Source: Corynebacterium sp. KPL1814 (lineage in GTDB: Bacteria; Actinomycetota; Actinomycetes; Mycobacteriales; Mycobacteriaceae). From it: a stretch of 64,000 bases of DNA. Of the stretch, positions 8,060 through 16,887 are shown one piece after another. A model generated the notes under the pieces. The model did no database searches. It was not told where the DNA came from and was given only the letters and a program-made list of their open reading frames with translations. Within the stretch, counting starts at the first letter, position 1. Each line of letters begins with the position of its first letter. The position numbers and the translations under genes are program-made. The DNA lies in NCBI RefSeq assembly GCF_000478175.1, contig NZ_KI515776.1, forward strand, positions 350,796 to 414,795. Reading direction: 5' to 3'.

Positions 8060-8765
8060 CGGCGTATGCCCCGGTCAACCACAAGAAGGTCGCACGAATT
8101 ATGAAAGCCATGGGGCTTAGAGGCTTTACAAAACGGCGTCGATGCATCACTACCAGGCGCAAACCTGGTCACCGTGTCATGCCGGATGTACTAGGCCCGC
8201 TTATTCACAGCCAACGAGCCGGACCGTGTGTATGTAGGCGACATTACCTACCTGCCGTGTAAGGGTGGCAAGAACATGTATGTGGCTACAGTCATTGACA
8301 CTTCATTCACGCAAACTTGCAGGTTATGCACTCGCAGACCACATGCGTGTCTTATTGGTCATCGATGCTCTAGCCCACGCACACGGTGTGCGTGGCAGTC
8401 TTGACGGGGCTATATTCCATTCCGATCACGGCAGCGTGTACACCTCACAAGCCTTTAGAAACTATTGCTCGTCGTTGGGTGTGCGCCAGTCCATGACAGC
8501 GGTAGGAACTAGTGCCGATAATGCCCTGGCAGAGTCGTTTAACGTTACTTTAAAGCGGGAAGTGCTGCGTGATCGGAAAGTCTTTGACAATCCCATTATC
8601 TGCCGGCAGGAAGTCTTTAGGTGGTGCATGCGCTTGTAACACGCGCCGGCGACACTCGTGGTGCAACCTTCTAGCTCCCGATGACTTCGAAGCACTCACA
8701 TCAGCTACACTGACCAAAGCAGCATAGCTAACCCCCGACGTGTCCACTGTCCGGGGGTCAGGCCC
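8060..8765 (+). mobile_element. IS3-family element, left copy (5'-truncated, decayed orfB)
   Basis: This 706-bp segment holds the OrfB (rve/DDE integrase) part of an IS3 transposase and ends in the terminal sequence whose reverse complement starts GGGCCTGACCCCCGGACAG. Frames encode ..VARIMKAMGLRGFTKRRR.., then RVYVGDITYLPCKGGKNM, HSDHGSVYTSQAFRNYC and ADNALAESFNVTLKRE with the conserved DDE residues. They are split by at least two frameshifts (near 8300 and 8636), with the final stop at 8725-8727. The 5' part including orfA is missing. The same segment occurs inverted at 11106-11811. Confidence 0.85.
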
Positions 8766-9501
8766 TCGTGAGTTCTCCGGGAAAATCATGTGTGGCCAGT
8801 GCGGTTCCTGGTACGGGTCGAAAACCTGGCATGCAGGCTCAAAATACGAGAAGCGGATCTGGCGATGCAACCACAAATACGCAGGCAAAATGAAATGCAC
8901 GACACCACACCTGACCGACCAGCAAATCAAAGACACATTCGCCGAAGCCCTCAGGCAACTCGCGGCAAAGAGGAGCGCTGCGGTGGATGTTGAACCGCTT
9001 GTCCTCAAGCGGTTCAACACCAACAGCCTTGAAGCACAAGAACAAGCACTAGCAGGGCAAATCGGTGCGGCCGCCACGGCGATTGAAGACCTCATCATCG
9101 TGAACGCGCGCCAGCCACTCAACCAGGACGAATACCAGACACGGTTCAACGCCCTGGCCGAGCAGCACGAAAGACTATTAGCTGAGCACAAGAACATCGC
9201 AGGCCAGATCACCGACCTGCAGACCCGTCACAAAGCCTACGAACACTACCAGCACCAGCTCGCCCAGATCGAAGACGAAGGCAATGTCAAATACAGCCCG
9301 TTCCGCTGGCACGCCCTCCTCGACCACGCCGAAGTCGGAACTGACGGCACGATAACCTATGTGTTCAGAGACAGACAAGGTTTATTTTACAGGCGGGGTG
9401 ACAGGCTCTGTATACTTCCACAGCTCAGTCACAAACTCATCTTTCCAATTTTGCTTATGTCTGTACATTCGTGGGTCTATCCAGGTACCACGATCATCTA
9501 A
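8766..9501 (+). pseudogene. Large serine recombinase, C-terminal remnant
   Basis: The open frame starts directly at the IS end with EFSGKIMCGQCGSWYGSKTW and continues with a zinc-ribbon pattern (CGQCG ... RCNHKYAGKMKC) and a long coiled coil (about residues 70-190). These are the recombinase zinc-beta-ribbon and C-terminal domains of large serine integrases. The N-terminal catalytic and DNA-binding domains are gone. Family-like sequence ends about 9372 (..YVFRD); the last 40 codons read through DNA of the convergent nuclease gene and are probably spurious. It is a leftover of a phage or integrative element. Confidence 0.75.
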
Positions 9502-11085
9502 TTCATATTGGCGAAAGAGAATTGACGCACCGTCTTGTCCGCTGCTTACCTTATTGCCTCTATCACTTAGGAAACCTAACACATATTCAAGCTCATCAAA
9601 ATTTTTCACACCATGCGACATAGAATTCACTCGAAATTCGAGGTATTTCTGGAATTGGTCTGAAGTTTTGAGGGCACTAACCGCAAGGACTAGTGAGTAC
9701 AGTGGAAAAATTCCGAAGTTTACTGACGAGTTTCCATCCGCAACCTCAGCGGCATTCCAAAGCAACCCACCGTAGCTAGAGAAAGTCGTAATAAAACCAG
9801 CTACTTTATCGGCAAAAGCCTTGTCAGAGTCAGAAGGGCGCCAGCCACTCTTCCAGTGCGTTATTCTGGTAGCAAGTTGCGAAGCAGCCTTGGTTAAAAC
9901 TACGGTGGCAAAATTTGCTGCAACGCTTGAATTGTTGACAGATAGTCGATTGGCTTTACATTCGCCAATGAAGACTGTCTGTGTTGAAGAACCAAGCACG
10001 TCGATATCGTCGGGATTCTTAGAACTCTTTGGGTTTATCAAATCCACAGAGGAACGCCAATCAATACTGGAAGGACCCCATTTTTGAAGTAGAGCAGTCG
10101 TGACATCCTCGAGAACCTTCCCTCGTGAATGCTGGGGGCTTGCCTGAATACACAGCTGCAACAGAGCATCTTCGCGTTGCACAAACCAAGCGGATCTTCC
10201 GAGTGCTCGATATTTACCATCAAGCTCGACAAGAGGAAAGAACGTCGGTAGGTCGCTATTTAATGCATCTTGAATATTGGCAGGTGATATTGATCGGTGA
10301 GTTGCTGTTAGTTTTCGCAACAGCTCGTCCGGTACAGCATTTAGAAGCATGTCACTGAAAGCTTCTGGTATAAAGTTTTTCCTATTAGCAATGGCTTCAT
10401 TCAAAGAATCGGTTGCACTTACAGCATTCATATTGATTTGCTCAGCTATTTTTGAATTAATACTTTCAGAAATACTGCAGCTGTCAGTATTTACCTCTGC
10501 CCACTTGCCTATTTCTTTTGTAATCTCGGCCGTGATCCACATCATACGTGTTTCAGGCTCTACGAGCCGATTTATTTCGAGCTGCTTAACAGCATTATGA
10601 AGGACCCGTTCATCATCATCCTCAAAGGCGGTGGAAGATATATGCAACTCTATGAGATGTGTCGCAACCCAACGCACATACTTATTGAACACCTTGAGCG
10701 CTTCGTATTGGGTGACCTTCTTTCCGTTGCCGAAAACTCCAATTAACCACGCACCTCGGGCGAGAGAAAAAGTCTCACCTCCCTTTGGAGTTCTATATTC
10801 GTTTAATCGATCATTACACTCGCCAAACAGGAGTTCTAAGGAGGCTCGAGGGTGAATTTCTTCCAAAGCAATACAGAGTTCTTGGAGGGTATCATGCGCG
10901 CACTCTTCTATTGCTTTCCTTAAAATCTCGACTTGCTGGGATTCTCTTTTGTGCAGAGCAACCACATAATCGTGCCAGATAGTCCTGGCAGCCGCTGTCG
11001 CGTATCGTAAATGCGTGCGGTAAGCACTGTCGATAACTTTCTGGAGCATTTCGTCATCGATCTGCGCCGTTTTGTCATTGGACAC
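9382..11085 (-). CDS. Uncharacterised protein with a PD-(D/E)XK nuclease signature, possible defence gene
   Basis: This is an intact 567-aa protein with no family I can name. Residues 1-310 look mainly helical and include no obvious membrane segment. Residues 321-380 show the order expected of a restriction-endonuclease fold: Glu326 in RGKVLEDVTTALL, then PDDIDVLG (Asp360-362), then FIGECKANR with Glu375-Cys-Lys377. The C-terminal 180 residues are unassigned. The GTG at 11085 follows GGGAGG (11098-11093) with good spacing; only 20 bp separate it from an IS end. The gene is much more AT-rich than the core, and its position beside a serine recombinase relic inside IS inverted repeats fits a transferred defence gene. 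The function is inference. Confidence 0.7.
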   Translation of the reverse strand: MSNDKTAQIDDEMLQKVIDSAYRTHLRYATAAARTIWHDYVVALHKRESQQVEILRKAIEECAHDTLQELCIALEEIHPRASLELLFGECNDRLNEYRTPKGGETFSLARGAWLIGVFGNGKKVTQYEALKVFNKYVRWVATHLIELHISSTAFEDDDERVLHNAVKQLEINRLVEPETRMMWITAEITKEIGKWAEVNTDSCSISESINSKIAEQINMNAVSATDSLNEAIANRKNFIPEAFSDMLLNAVPDELLRKLTATHRSISPANIQDALNSDLPTFFPLVELDGKYRALGRSAWFVQREDALLQLCIQASPQHSRGKVLEDVTTALLQKWGPSSIDWRSSVDLINPKSSKNPDDIDVLGSSTQTVFIGECKANRLSVNNSSVAANFATVVLTKAASQLATRITHWKSGWRPSDSDKAFADKVAGFITTFSSYGGLLWNAAEVADGNSSVNFGIFPLYSLVLAVSALKTSDQFQKYLEFRVNSMSHGVKNFDELEYVLGFLSDRGNKVSSGQDGASILFRQYELDDRGTWIDPRMYRHKQNWKDEFVTELWKYTEPVTPPVK

Positions 11086-11105
11086 TTTACTGCCTCCCTA
11101 AACTT

Positions 11106-12007
11106 GGGCCTGACCCCCGGACAGTGGACACGTCGGGGGTTAGCTATGCTGCTTTGGTCAGTGTAGCTGATGTGAGTGCTTCGAAGTCATCGGGAGCTAG
11201 AAGGTTGCACCACGAGTGTCGCCGGCGCGTGTTACAAGCGCATGCACCACCTAAAGACTTCCTGCCGGCAGATAATGGGATTGTCAAAGACTTTCCGATC
11301 ACGCAGCACTTCCCGCTTTAAAGTAACGTTAAACGACTCTGCCAGGGCATTATCGGCACTAGTTCCTACCGCTGTCATGGACTGGCGCACACCCAACGAC
11401 GAGCAATAGTTTCTAAAGGCTTGTGAGGTGTACACGCTGCCGTGATCGGAATGGAATATAGCCCCGTCAAGACTGCCACGCACACCGTGTGCGTGGGCTA
11501 GAGCATCGATGACCAATAAGACACGCATGTGGTCTGCGAGTGCATAACCTGCAAGTTTGCGTGAATGAAGTGTCAATGACTGTAGCCACATACATGTTCT
11601 TGCCACCCTTACACGGCAGGTAGGTAATGTCGCCTACATACACACGGTCCGGCTCGTTGGCTGTGAATAAGCGGGCCTAGTACATCCGGCATGACACGGT
11701 GACCAGGTTTGCGCCTGGTAGTGATGCATCGACGCCGTTTTGTAAAGCCTCTAAGCCCCATGGCTTTCATAATTCGTGCGACCTTCTTGTGGTTGACCGG
11801 GGCATACGCCGTGTCCTCCTTAAGGCTCGCAGCGATGCGTTTAACGCCGTAAAGACCAAGCTCATCATCAAAGATGGTTGTGATTCTCGCACCAATAACG
11901 GCATCGCGTGTGAACTGTTCTCAGTATCTGGACATGGTGTTAGATTACCAATCTTGCTAACTCGACTGGGCTGGATATCAGGTGTCCACCACATGGGGGT
12001 CGGGTCC
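11106..12007 (-). mobile_element. IS3-family element, right copy (both ends present, internally deleted)
   Basis: The element is bounded by GGGCCTGACCCCCGGACAG at 11106 and, on the other strand from 12007, GGACCCGACCCCCATGTG; both 26-bp ends finish in GTGGACAC. At 902 bp it is shorter than a normal IS3 element. On the minus strand orfA starts MSRY, then a stop, then EQFTRDAV. It jumps directly to the late transposase region (..DDELGLYGVKRIAASLK..), so most of orfA is deleted. orfB shows the same frameshifts as the left copy. The 706 bp at 11106-11811 match 8060-8765 in inverted orientation. Confidence 0.85.
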
Positions 12008-12094
12008 TTTCGAGTACGCCCGCTATGCACACTAATGTTGAGCAATGGATTTGCTGTCCACCACGAAATCTCATCTAATCCCCTAGGAGAACAC

Positions 12095-13426
12095 ATGACG
12101 CACCGCTCGGACGCAGAGGTTGATACGGCGAAGAAGCCGGCATCGTCAGGCACCGGTGTGCCGCAGGCCGGCAACCAGGAGGCGCGCCGGGCGGACCTGC
12201 GGCGGTGGAAGGCGATTGCGCTGTCGTTGCTTCTGCTGGCGGCGGTGATCTTTTTGGGGTGCTCGTGGTGGCAGGCATCGGAAAGCGGGGCGCCGGTGTG
12301 GGTCGGCTACGTGCGTGCGGCGGCGGAGGCAGGCATGGTCGGTGGCCTGGCGGACTGGTTCGCAGTAACGGCACTGTTCCGCCGACCGATGGGCCTGCCC
12401 ATCCCGCACACGGCGCTGATTCCGAATAATAAGGACCGCGTGGGCGATGCGCTGAAAGACTTCGTGGAGGAGAACTTCCTGACCGCGGATGCACTGAGCG
12501 CGAAGGTGCGGGAGGCCGAGCTGCCCCTGTGGCTGGCGCGCCAGGGGGCAGAACCCGGCAAGGCGGAGGAGGTCTCCGAATGGATTGGCCAGCGCGCCGC
12601 CAGCGTGGTGGAGGACCTCGACCCGGCTGAGGCGGAGCAGTTCATCCGCACCCAGGTCATGGACCGCCTGGCGGAGCCGGAGTGGGGCCCGCCATTGGGC
12701 CGGTTGCTGGAGGGCTATATCGCGGACGGCAAGGCGCGCCCGCTGGAGGATGACCTCATTGACTGGGCACACAAGAAGATTCTTGGCATGGAATCGACGG
12801 TGGTCACGGCCATCGATGAGCGCATGCCCGGGTGGGCGCCGCGCTTTGCCCGCGAGATGGTGGGGGACAAGGTCTATAACGAGCTCGTTAATTTCGCCGA
12901 CGAGGTCCGCCGCGATGGCAACCACGAGGCTCGCCTGGCCATTCGCCGCAACCTATCCAAGCTGGCTGCGGACCTGCAATGGGATGCGGATATGCGCGAG
13001 CGCATTGAGAACATCAAGCAAGAGATGCTGGCCTCTGACCAAGTGCAGCAGGCGCCGGCAGCGATGTGGCGCACGATTTCTACCACGCTCATTGATCAGT
13101 TCAATGACCCGGAGTCATTCCTGCGGCAGAAGATGACGGCCAAGGTGAAGGAATTGGCGCACCGATTGCTCGAGGATTCCGAGTTCTTGGCCCAGGCCAA
13201 TGACCTCGTGGACAAGGCCGCGCGCTACGCGGTGGAGAAATTCGCCCCGGAGATCATCGCGATCATCCCGGAGACCATCAAGCGCTGGGATGCGCAGGAG
13301 GCTTCGCAGAATATCGAGCTGATGGTGGGCAAGGATCTGCAATTTATTCGCCTTAACGGCACGATCATCGGTTCCCTGGCAGGATTGGCCATATATGCTG
13401 TTAATCATCTCATTTTCGGCGCCTAA
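12095..13426 (+). CDS. DUF445 family membrane protein
   Basis: This 443-aa protein of the DUF445 (YjiN-like) family has an N-terminal transmembrane segment (KAIALSLLLLAAVIFLGCSW, about 33-52), a conserved GGLADWFAVTALFRRP stretch, a long helical middle and a C-terminal hydrophobic segment. The family's biochemical role is unknown. The ATG at 12095 follows CTAGGAGA; the longer open frame upstream belongs to the IS remnant. The gene starts only 88 bp from the IS end, so its native upstream region may have been replaced. Confidence 0.85.
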   Translation: MTHRSDAEVDTAKKPASSGTGVPQAGNQEARRADLRRWKAIALSLLLLAAVIFLGCSWWQASESGAPVWVGYVRAAAEAGMVGGLADWFAVTALFRRPMGLPIPHTALIPNNKDRVGDALKDFVEENFLTADALSAKVREAELPLWLARQGAEPGKAEEVSEWIGQRAASVVEDLDPAEAEQFIRTQVMDRLAEPEWGPPLGRLLEGYIADGKARPLEDDLIDWAHKKILGMESTVVTAIDERMPGWAPRFAREMVGDKVYNELVNFADEVRRDGNHEARLAIRRNLSKLAADLQWDADMRERIENIKQEMLASDQVQQAPAAMWRTISTTLIDQFNDPESFLRQKMTAKVKELAHRLLEDSEFLAQANDLVDKAARYAVEKFAPEIIAIIPETIKRWDAQEASQNIELMVGKDLQFIRLNGTIIGSLAGLAIYAVNHLIFGA

Positions 13427-13459
13427 TGCGCCGGAATAATACGTCACACGGAGGATTTC

Positions 13460-13894
13460 ATGACTGAGAAGAAGAAGCTTTTTGATTCCCTGAAGGAAGC
13501 CGGTGCGTCCGCGCTAAATACCGCCAAAGACTTCGGTGGCCGCCTGCAGGAAGAGCGCGAGAACCAGGGTGCGCAGGGCACGGGTGCGCAGGACCCACAG
13601 GGTGATAAGGACGGCATGCTGGATAAGGCCACCACTACCGCCAAGCAGTGGGGCGCGTCCATTAAGAAGGCTGCGGAAGAAACCCGCGACTCGGAGGCTT
13701 TCTCTGAAGCGAAGGACAAGTTCGCGGATGCGTACCAGGAAACCCGCGAGGGCGTGAAGGAAGCGTATGACTATGCCCAGGAACGCGTAAACGAGAAGAA
13801 GAACGCGTCCAAGAATGGTAATTCCGCTGCTGCGGGCACGGACGATAATATTATCGATGGCGAAGTTATCGATACCGACGAACCCACGAATTAA
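13460..13894 (+). CDS. Small charged helical protein, function unknown
   Basis: This 144-aa hydrophilic protein is rich in Lys, Glu, Ala and Asp, with an amphipathic pattern over residues 1-110 resembling stress-type or YtxH-like coiled proteins. It has no signal peptide and no membrane segment. The start is supported by CGGAGG 8 nt upstream. It lies between DUF445 and DUF2516 genes with short gaps and is probably co-transcribed with them. Confidence 0.75.
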   Translation: MTEKKKLFDSLKEAGASALNTAKDFGGRLQEERENQGAQGTGAQDPQGDKDGMLDKATTTAKQWGASIKKAAEETRDSEAFSEAKDKFADAYQETREGVKEAYDYAQERVNEKKNASKNGNSAAAGTDDNIIDGEVIDTDEPTN

Positions 13895-13899
13895 TCTGC

Positions 13900-14190
13900 A
13901 TGTACCTCTTACTTGACATTGCCTATAATTTTCCCATCTACTTCTTCCAGGTCCTGACCATTGTCGCCATTATCGGGGCTGTGCTCGCGGCATCTACGCG
14001 CGAGGACGCGTTTCGGGCCGGCGACCGCAAGGGTAAATGGGTATGGGTAGGCCTGCTTGCGGGCTCGGCGGTGGCGATGGCTACCGGCCTGGAATTCCTG
14101 GCGTGGATTGGCACGGTCATCACCGGTATCTACTGGTTTGACGTGCGCCCGCAGCTCAAGGCCATCATCAACGGCGACTACAGCTACTAA
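13900..14190 (+). CDS. DUF2516 family membrane protein
   Basis: This 96-aa protein has three hydrophobic segments (about residues 8-30, 45-62 and 65-83) and the C-terminal WFDVRPQLK pattern typical of actinobacterial DUF2516 proteins. The function is unknown. It starts 5 bp after the previous stop and ends 2 bp before the next gene, so it is in the same operon. Confidence 0.8.
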   Translation: MYLLLDIAYNFPIYFFQVLTIVAIIGAVLAASTREDAFRAGDRKGKWVWVGLLAGSAVAMATGLEFLAWIGTVITGIYWFDVRPQLKAIINGDYSY

Positions 14191-14192
14191 GC

Positions 14193-14636
14193 ATGAAAAA
14201 TCTCCTGCACGCTTCCGCCGCTGAGGTCAGGGAGCAGGTCGCCGGGCAGCATGTTTTGGTCTCGCCGCACCACGTGACGGTAGCGGCCGCAGCTGAGCCG
14301 GCGGGCATTACCGCCGTGGCGGGCTATCCCACCGGCCGGCATCACACACTCATCAAGGCCTCTGAGGCCCGCTTGGCCATCCAGTCTGGCGCGGACGAGG
14401 TGTGGGTCAGCGTGGATGCCACGCTTGCCGATGCCACCCCAATCCTCTCCGAGCTCGTCGCCATCCGCGAGGCCTGCCCGGACCCTGCCCGTGTGGGCCT
14501 CATCCTGCCGGAGGCGGAACCGGCGCGGTCCCTCGCGGAAACCGCTGCCACCCAGGCCGGTTTTCATAAACTCGTCATAGAAAAAGGCAGCGAGCTTTCC
14601 AGCTCGCTGCCCGTCGTAGAATTTCCCACCGCCTAA
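14193..14636 (+). CDS. Half-length deoxyribose-phosphate aldolase-like protein
   Basis: The sequence follows the N-terminal half of the DeoC TIM barrel: a gap-free AGYPTGRHHTLIKASEARLA block corresponds to the GFPLG..KVAETR region of DeoC, then GADEVWVSVD. At 147 aa it lacks the second half, including the region with the Schiff-base Lys (KTSTG-like motif), so aldolase activity is unlikely. Its last 18 codons overlap a hairpin that is a textbook terminator for the opposite strand. It could be a truncated relic or a protein with a changed role. Confidence 0.6.
   Translation: MKNLLHASAAEVREQVAGQHVLVSPHHVTVAAAAEPAGITAVAGYPTGRHHTLIKASEARLAIQSGADEVWVSVDATLADATPILSELVAIREACPDPARVGLILPEAEPARSLAETAATQAGFHKLVIEKGSELSSSLPVVEFPTA
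14581..14611 (-). terminator. Minus-strand terminator inside the DeoC-like coding region
   Basis: GGCAGCGAGCT (14586-14596), TTCC and AGCTCGCTGCC (14601-14611) form a perfect 11-bp stem. Read on the minus strand the hairpin is followed by TTTTT (14585-14581), the standard intrinsic-terminator layout. It lies 67 bp beyond the stop of the LmeA-like gene and within the 3' end of the convergent DeoC-like gene. Confidence 0.75.
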
Positions 14637-14677
14637 GTCGCTGCCTAGGCCGCCGCTCCCAAGGTCGGCCGATGCCT

Positions 14678-15481
14678 TTAGGCGGCCTTCTTCTGTTCGC
14701 CGCTTTCGTCTGAGAAGTGTTCCAAATCCTTCAATGGGACATCGGTGCCCGTAAAGGTGAGAGTGACCTTGCCATCGCCCACATCCACGGATTCGACCTG
14801 CAAGTCCTTGGCGATGAGCTCATCGGACATGCCTTCCTGCAGCGCCTCTGAAATGGAACTGGTTGCTTGCTCAGGCAGCGAGAGGCCAAAGATAGCGGCC
14901 TCGGTGGCATTGATCTCCAGCTTGCCGTCGCGGGCAATGGGCTTGAGCGAAAGGCTAGCCAAACCGCCGCCGAATTTCACTTCCAGCTCGTCGCTCTGGT
15001 CATTCGCGGTAATTTCAGTGACCACCATATTCCCAACGGTGTCGCTGCCGGATTGGTCTGAGATTCCTTTTTGGAAGCTAGCCAGCAGATAGTCATCCGG
15101 GACGGTGGTGGTGGCGCGGAGGGAGCCGGCCACGGGGTTATCCGTATCCGTCGACATATCCTCCACGTGGATTTCGGAGGCCGGTTGGCCTTTGATCTGC
15201 GATCCTTCGATCTGCAGGGTCGACGGCGTGGTCATATCCATCTGGGAAATCGAGCCGCTCAGCAGGCCAAAGAGGAGGGGGCTGCCGCCAAAGCTTACCG
15301 AGGGATCTTCCGTTGCCTCGATGCCTTCTTCTTTGGCGCTATTTTTAAACTCCTCGGTCATCTGATTACCAATGAACCAGCGCAGGCCAAACTCGGCGAT
15401 GAGGATGATAATAAGCAGCGCTACGAGGACGCCTACGACAATTTTCCAAGCGAGCGATCCGCCCGATTTCTTTGCAGCCAT
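14678..15481 (-). CDS. LmeA-like phospholipid-binding protein (DUF2993)
   Basis: The protein starts MAAKKSGGSLAWKIVVGVLV, a signal-anchor helix at about residues 8-32, followed by a beta-rich extracytoplasmic domain of the DUF2993/LmeA type. That family binds phosphatidylinositides in the mycobacterial periplasm and supports lipomannan maturation; the role here is by family. I chose the ATG at 15481 because the basic residues just before the helix make a normal anchor; an in-frame start at 15517 would add 12 residues. It has 267 aa and is convergent with the DeoC-like gene. Confidence 0.75.
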   Translation of the reverse strand: MAAKKSGGSLAWKIVVGVLVALLIIILIAEFGLRWFIGNQMTEEFKNSAKEEGIEATEDPSVSFGGSPLLFGLLSGSISQMDMTTPSTLQIEGSQIKGQPASEIHVEDMSTDTDNPVAGSLRATTTVPDDYLLASFQKGISDQSGSDTVGNMVVTEITANDQSDELEVKFGGGLASLSLKPIARDGKLEINATEAAIFGLSLPEQATSSISEALQEGMSDELIAKDLQVESVDVGDGKVTLTFTGTDVPLKDLEHFSDESGEQKKAA

Positions 15482-15530
15482 GACTACCAGTGTGGCGCAT
15501 GAGGCGGCCGGTGGCAATGTGTGCTGGATA

Positions 15531-16340
15531 TTAGCGGGGCGCGATGCTCTCCCAGCTCACAGTGAGCGTATTATCGCGCAGCCGGCGGCGGGGAGGCTGG
15601 AGGTTAAAAGGGGCATCGGCAAGCAAGGCGTGTGCCATGCGCCACCGCACCCGCGGGCCGTGCGGGGCCCACCCGGCGGCGCGATCCCAGGCCCTATCAG
15701 CGGCTTGCAGGAGCTCGTGGATGGGCTCGCCGGGCACATTGCGGTGGATGAGCACCTTGGGCAGGCGCTCGGCCACATCAGAGGGGCGGGTCACGTCGAA
15801 AGGATCCCATGCGAGCGTCAACGTCTTTGGGCCATGCTGATCGAGCAGGATCCACGCCGCGCGCCGGCCCAGTTCATCGCAGGTACCCTCCACGAAGAAC
15901 CCGCCAGGAGCCAGGCGGGAACACACCGTTTGCCAGGCCTCCGCAACCTGGTCCACATCGTATTGGCGCAGCACATTAAAGGCGCGCACCACCTGCGGCC
16001 GGTAGCCCGCCAGCTCAAATCCGCCCAGCTCAAAGCGCACGCCATCGCGTGGCGGCAGCACCCTGTCCGGGTGGATTTCCAGCCCGCGCACATCCACGCG
16101 GGGGTTGATGCGGCGCAGCCACCGCGCCCACTCCACGGTGGTGGTATGGGAGGCGCCATAGCCCACGTCGAGCGCGAGCGGGGTGCGCACGTGGCGCAGC
16201 AACGCCGAGATTTCCGGGTGCGCCATCATCCACCTATCGCAGCGCCGCAGCCGGTTGTAGTTGGTGGTGCCGCGGGTAATAACGCCAAAAGGCCGACCCG
16301 CTGCTGCGCTGGCGCGCAGGTTATGAGCGTGGTCGGCCAT
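15531..16340 (-). CDS. Class I SAM-dependent methyltransferase
   Basis: This 269-aa protein has a Rossmann-type SAM motif ALDVGYGASHTT (about 55-66), an acidic residue after the second strand (RGLEIHPDR) and LAPGGFFVEGTCDELG in the position of motif III. The substrate cannot be told. The same strand continues with the LmeA-like gene 49 bp downstream, so the two may be co-transcribed. Confidence 0.75.
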   Translation of the reverse strand: MADHAHNLRASAAAGRPFGVITRGTTNYNRLRRCDRWMMAHPEISALLRHVRTPLALDVGYGASHTTTVEWARWLRRINPRVDVRGLEIHPDRVLPPRDGVRFELGGFELAGYRPQVVRAFNVLRQYDVDQVAEAWQTVCSRLAPGGFFVEGTCDELGRRAAWILLDQHGPKTLTLAWDPFDVTRPSDVAERLPKVLIHRNVPGEPIHELLQAADRAWDRAAGWAPHGPRVRWRMAHALLADAPFNLQPPRRRLRDNTLTVSWESIAPR

Positions 16341-16371
16341 GGGAATCGGTGGATGCTAAGGCTGGGATGCC

Positions 16372-16863
16372 TTAGGATTTTTCAGAAATCCACTGTTCGG
16401 TCAGCTTGCCCTCGTTATCAAAGAGCTCCGAGAGGGATTCGCCCACCTTTGGCTCGATGGCTGCGCCCATCATCGGGATCTTCACGGAGATCTCGTTGGT
16501 GTAGGTCAGCTTGGTCATCTCACCCTCGCCGGCCAGGGAAATATCGCCCTTGAAGTCCACCGGGGTGCCCTTGACGTCTGCGGTGTAGTTGACGTCAGCG
16601 GCCTGGCCGTTGAGCTCGCCCACGGTGACCACGCGCTTGACCTTGAGATCCTGCGAGACCATGGCGCGCACTGCCTCTGGCAAGAGGGTGGTCGGAAGAA
16701 CCTCGTAGAGCGTTGCTACGTTATCGGAGAAATCGTGAACCTGGCCTGCCTCAGGGGAAAGGTTTGCCACGATGTACTCCCAGTATCCCTGGGTGAGCAG
16801 CGCCTTGTGAACCATGTCGATAGGCTGATTGATGGTTACGGTGTTTTCACTACGAGTTGACAT
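16372..16863 (-). CDS. DUF2505 (SRPBCC-like) protein
   Basis: This 163-aa protein begins MSTRSENTVTINQPIDMVHK and has the alternating strand pattern of START/SRPBCC lipid-binding folds, as in DUF2505 proteins of actinobacteria. No catalytic residues are evident. The ATG at 16863 is preceded by TAGTCT (16876-16871) with a 7-nt gap, so the message is probably leaderless. It is divergent from murB with the promoters interlocked. Confidence 0.75.
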   Translation of the reverse strand: MSTRSENTVTINQPIDMVHKALLTQGYWEYIVANLSPEAGQVHDFSDNVATLYEVLPTTLLPEAVRAMVSQDLKVKRVVTVGELNGQAADVNYTADVKGTPVDFKGDISLAGEGEMTKLTYTNEISVKIPMMGAAIEPKVGESLSELFDNEGKLTEQWISEKS

Positions 16864-16870
16864 GCTTAAC

Positions 16871-16880
16871 AGACTACCTT
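16871..16880. promoter_or_regulatory. Interlocked divergent -10 elements of murB and the DUF2505 gene
   Basis: Minus strand: TAGTCT at 16876-16871, 7 nt before the DUF2505 ATG. Plus strand: TACCTT at 16875-16880, 7 nt before a GTG at 16888. The two hexamers share two bases, so polymerase binding to one should exclude the other. Confidence 0.45.
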
Positions 16881-16887
16881 GGTATAC

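Noticed and set aside
11699..12094. N-terminal extension of the DUF445 gene by 132 codons
   Set aside because: These codons lie in the IS3 element and its terminal repeat; the ATG at 12095 has a proper ribosome-binding site and the family N-terminus.
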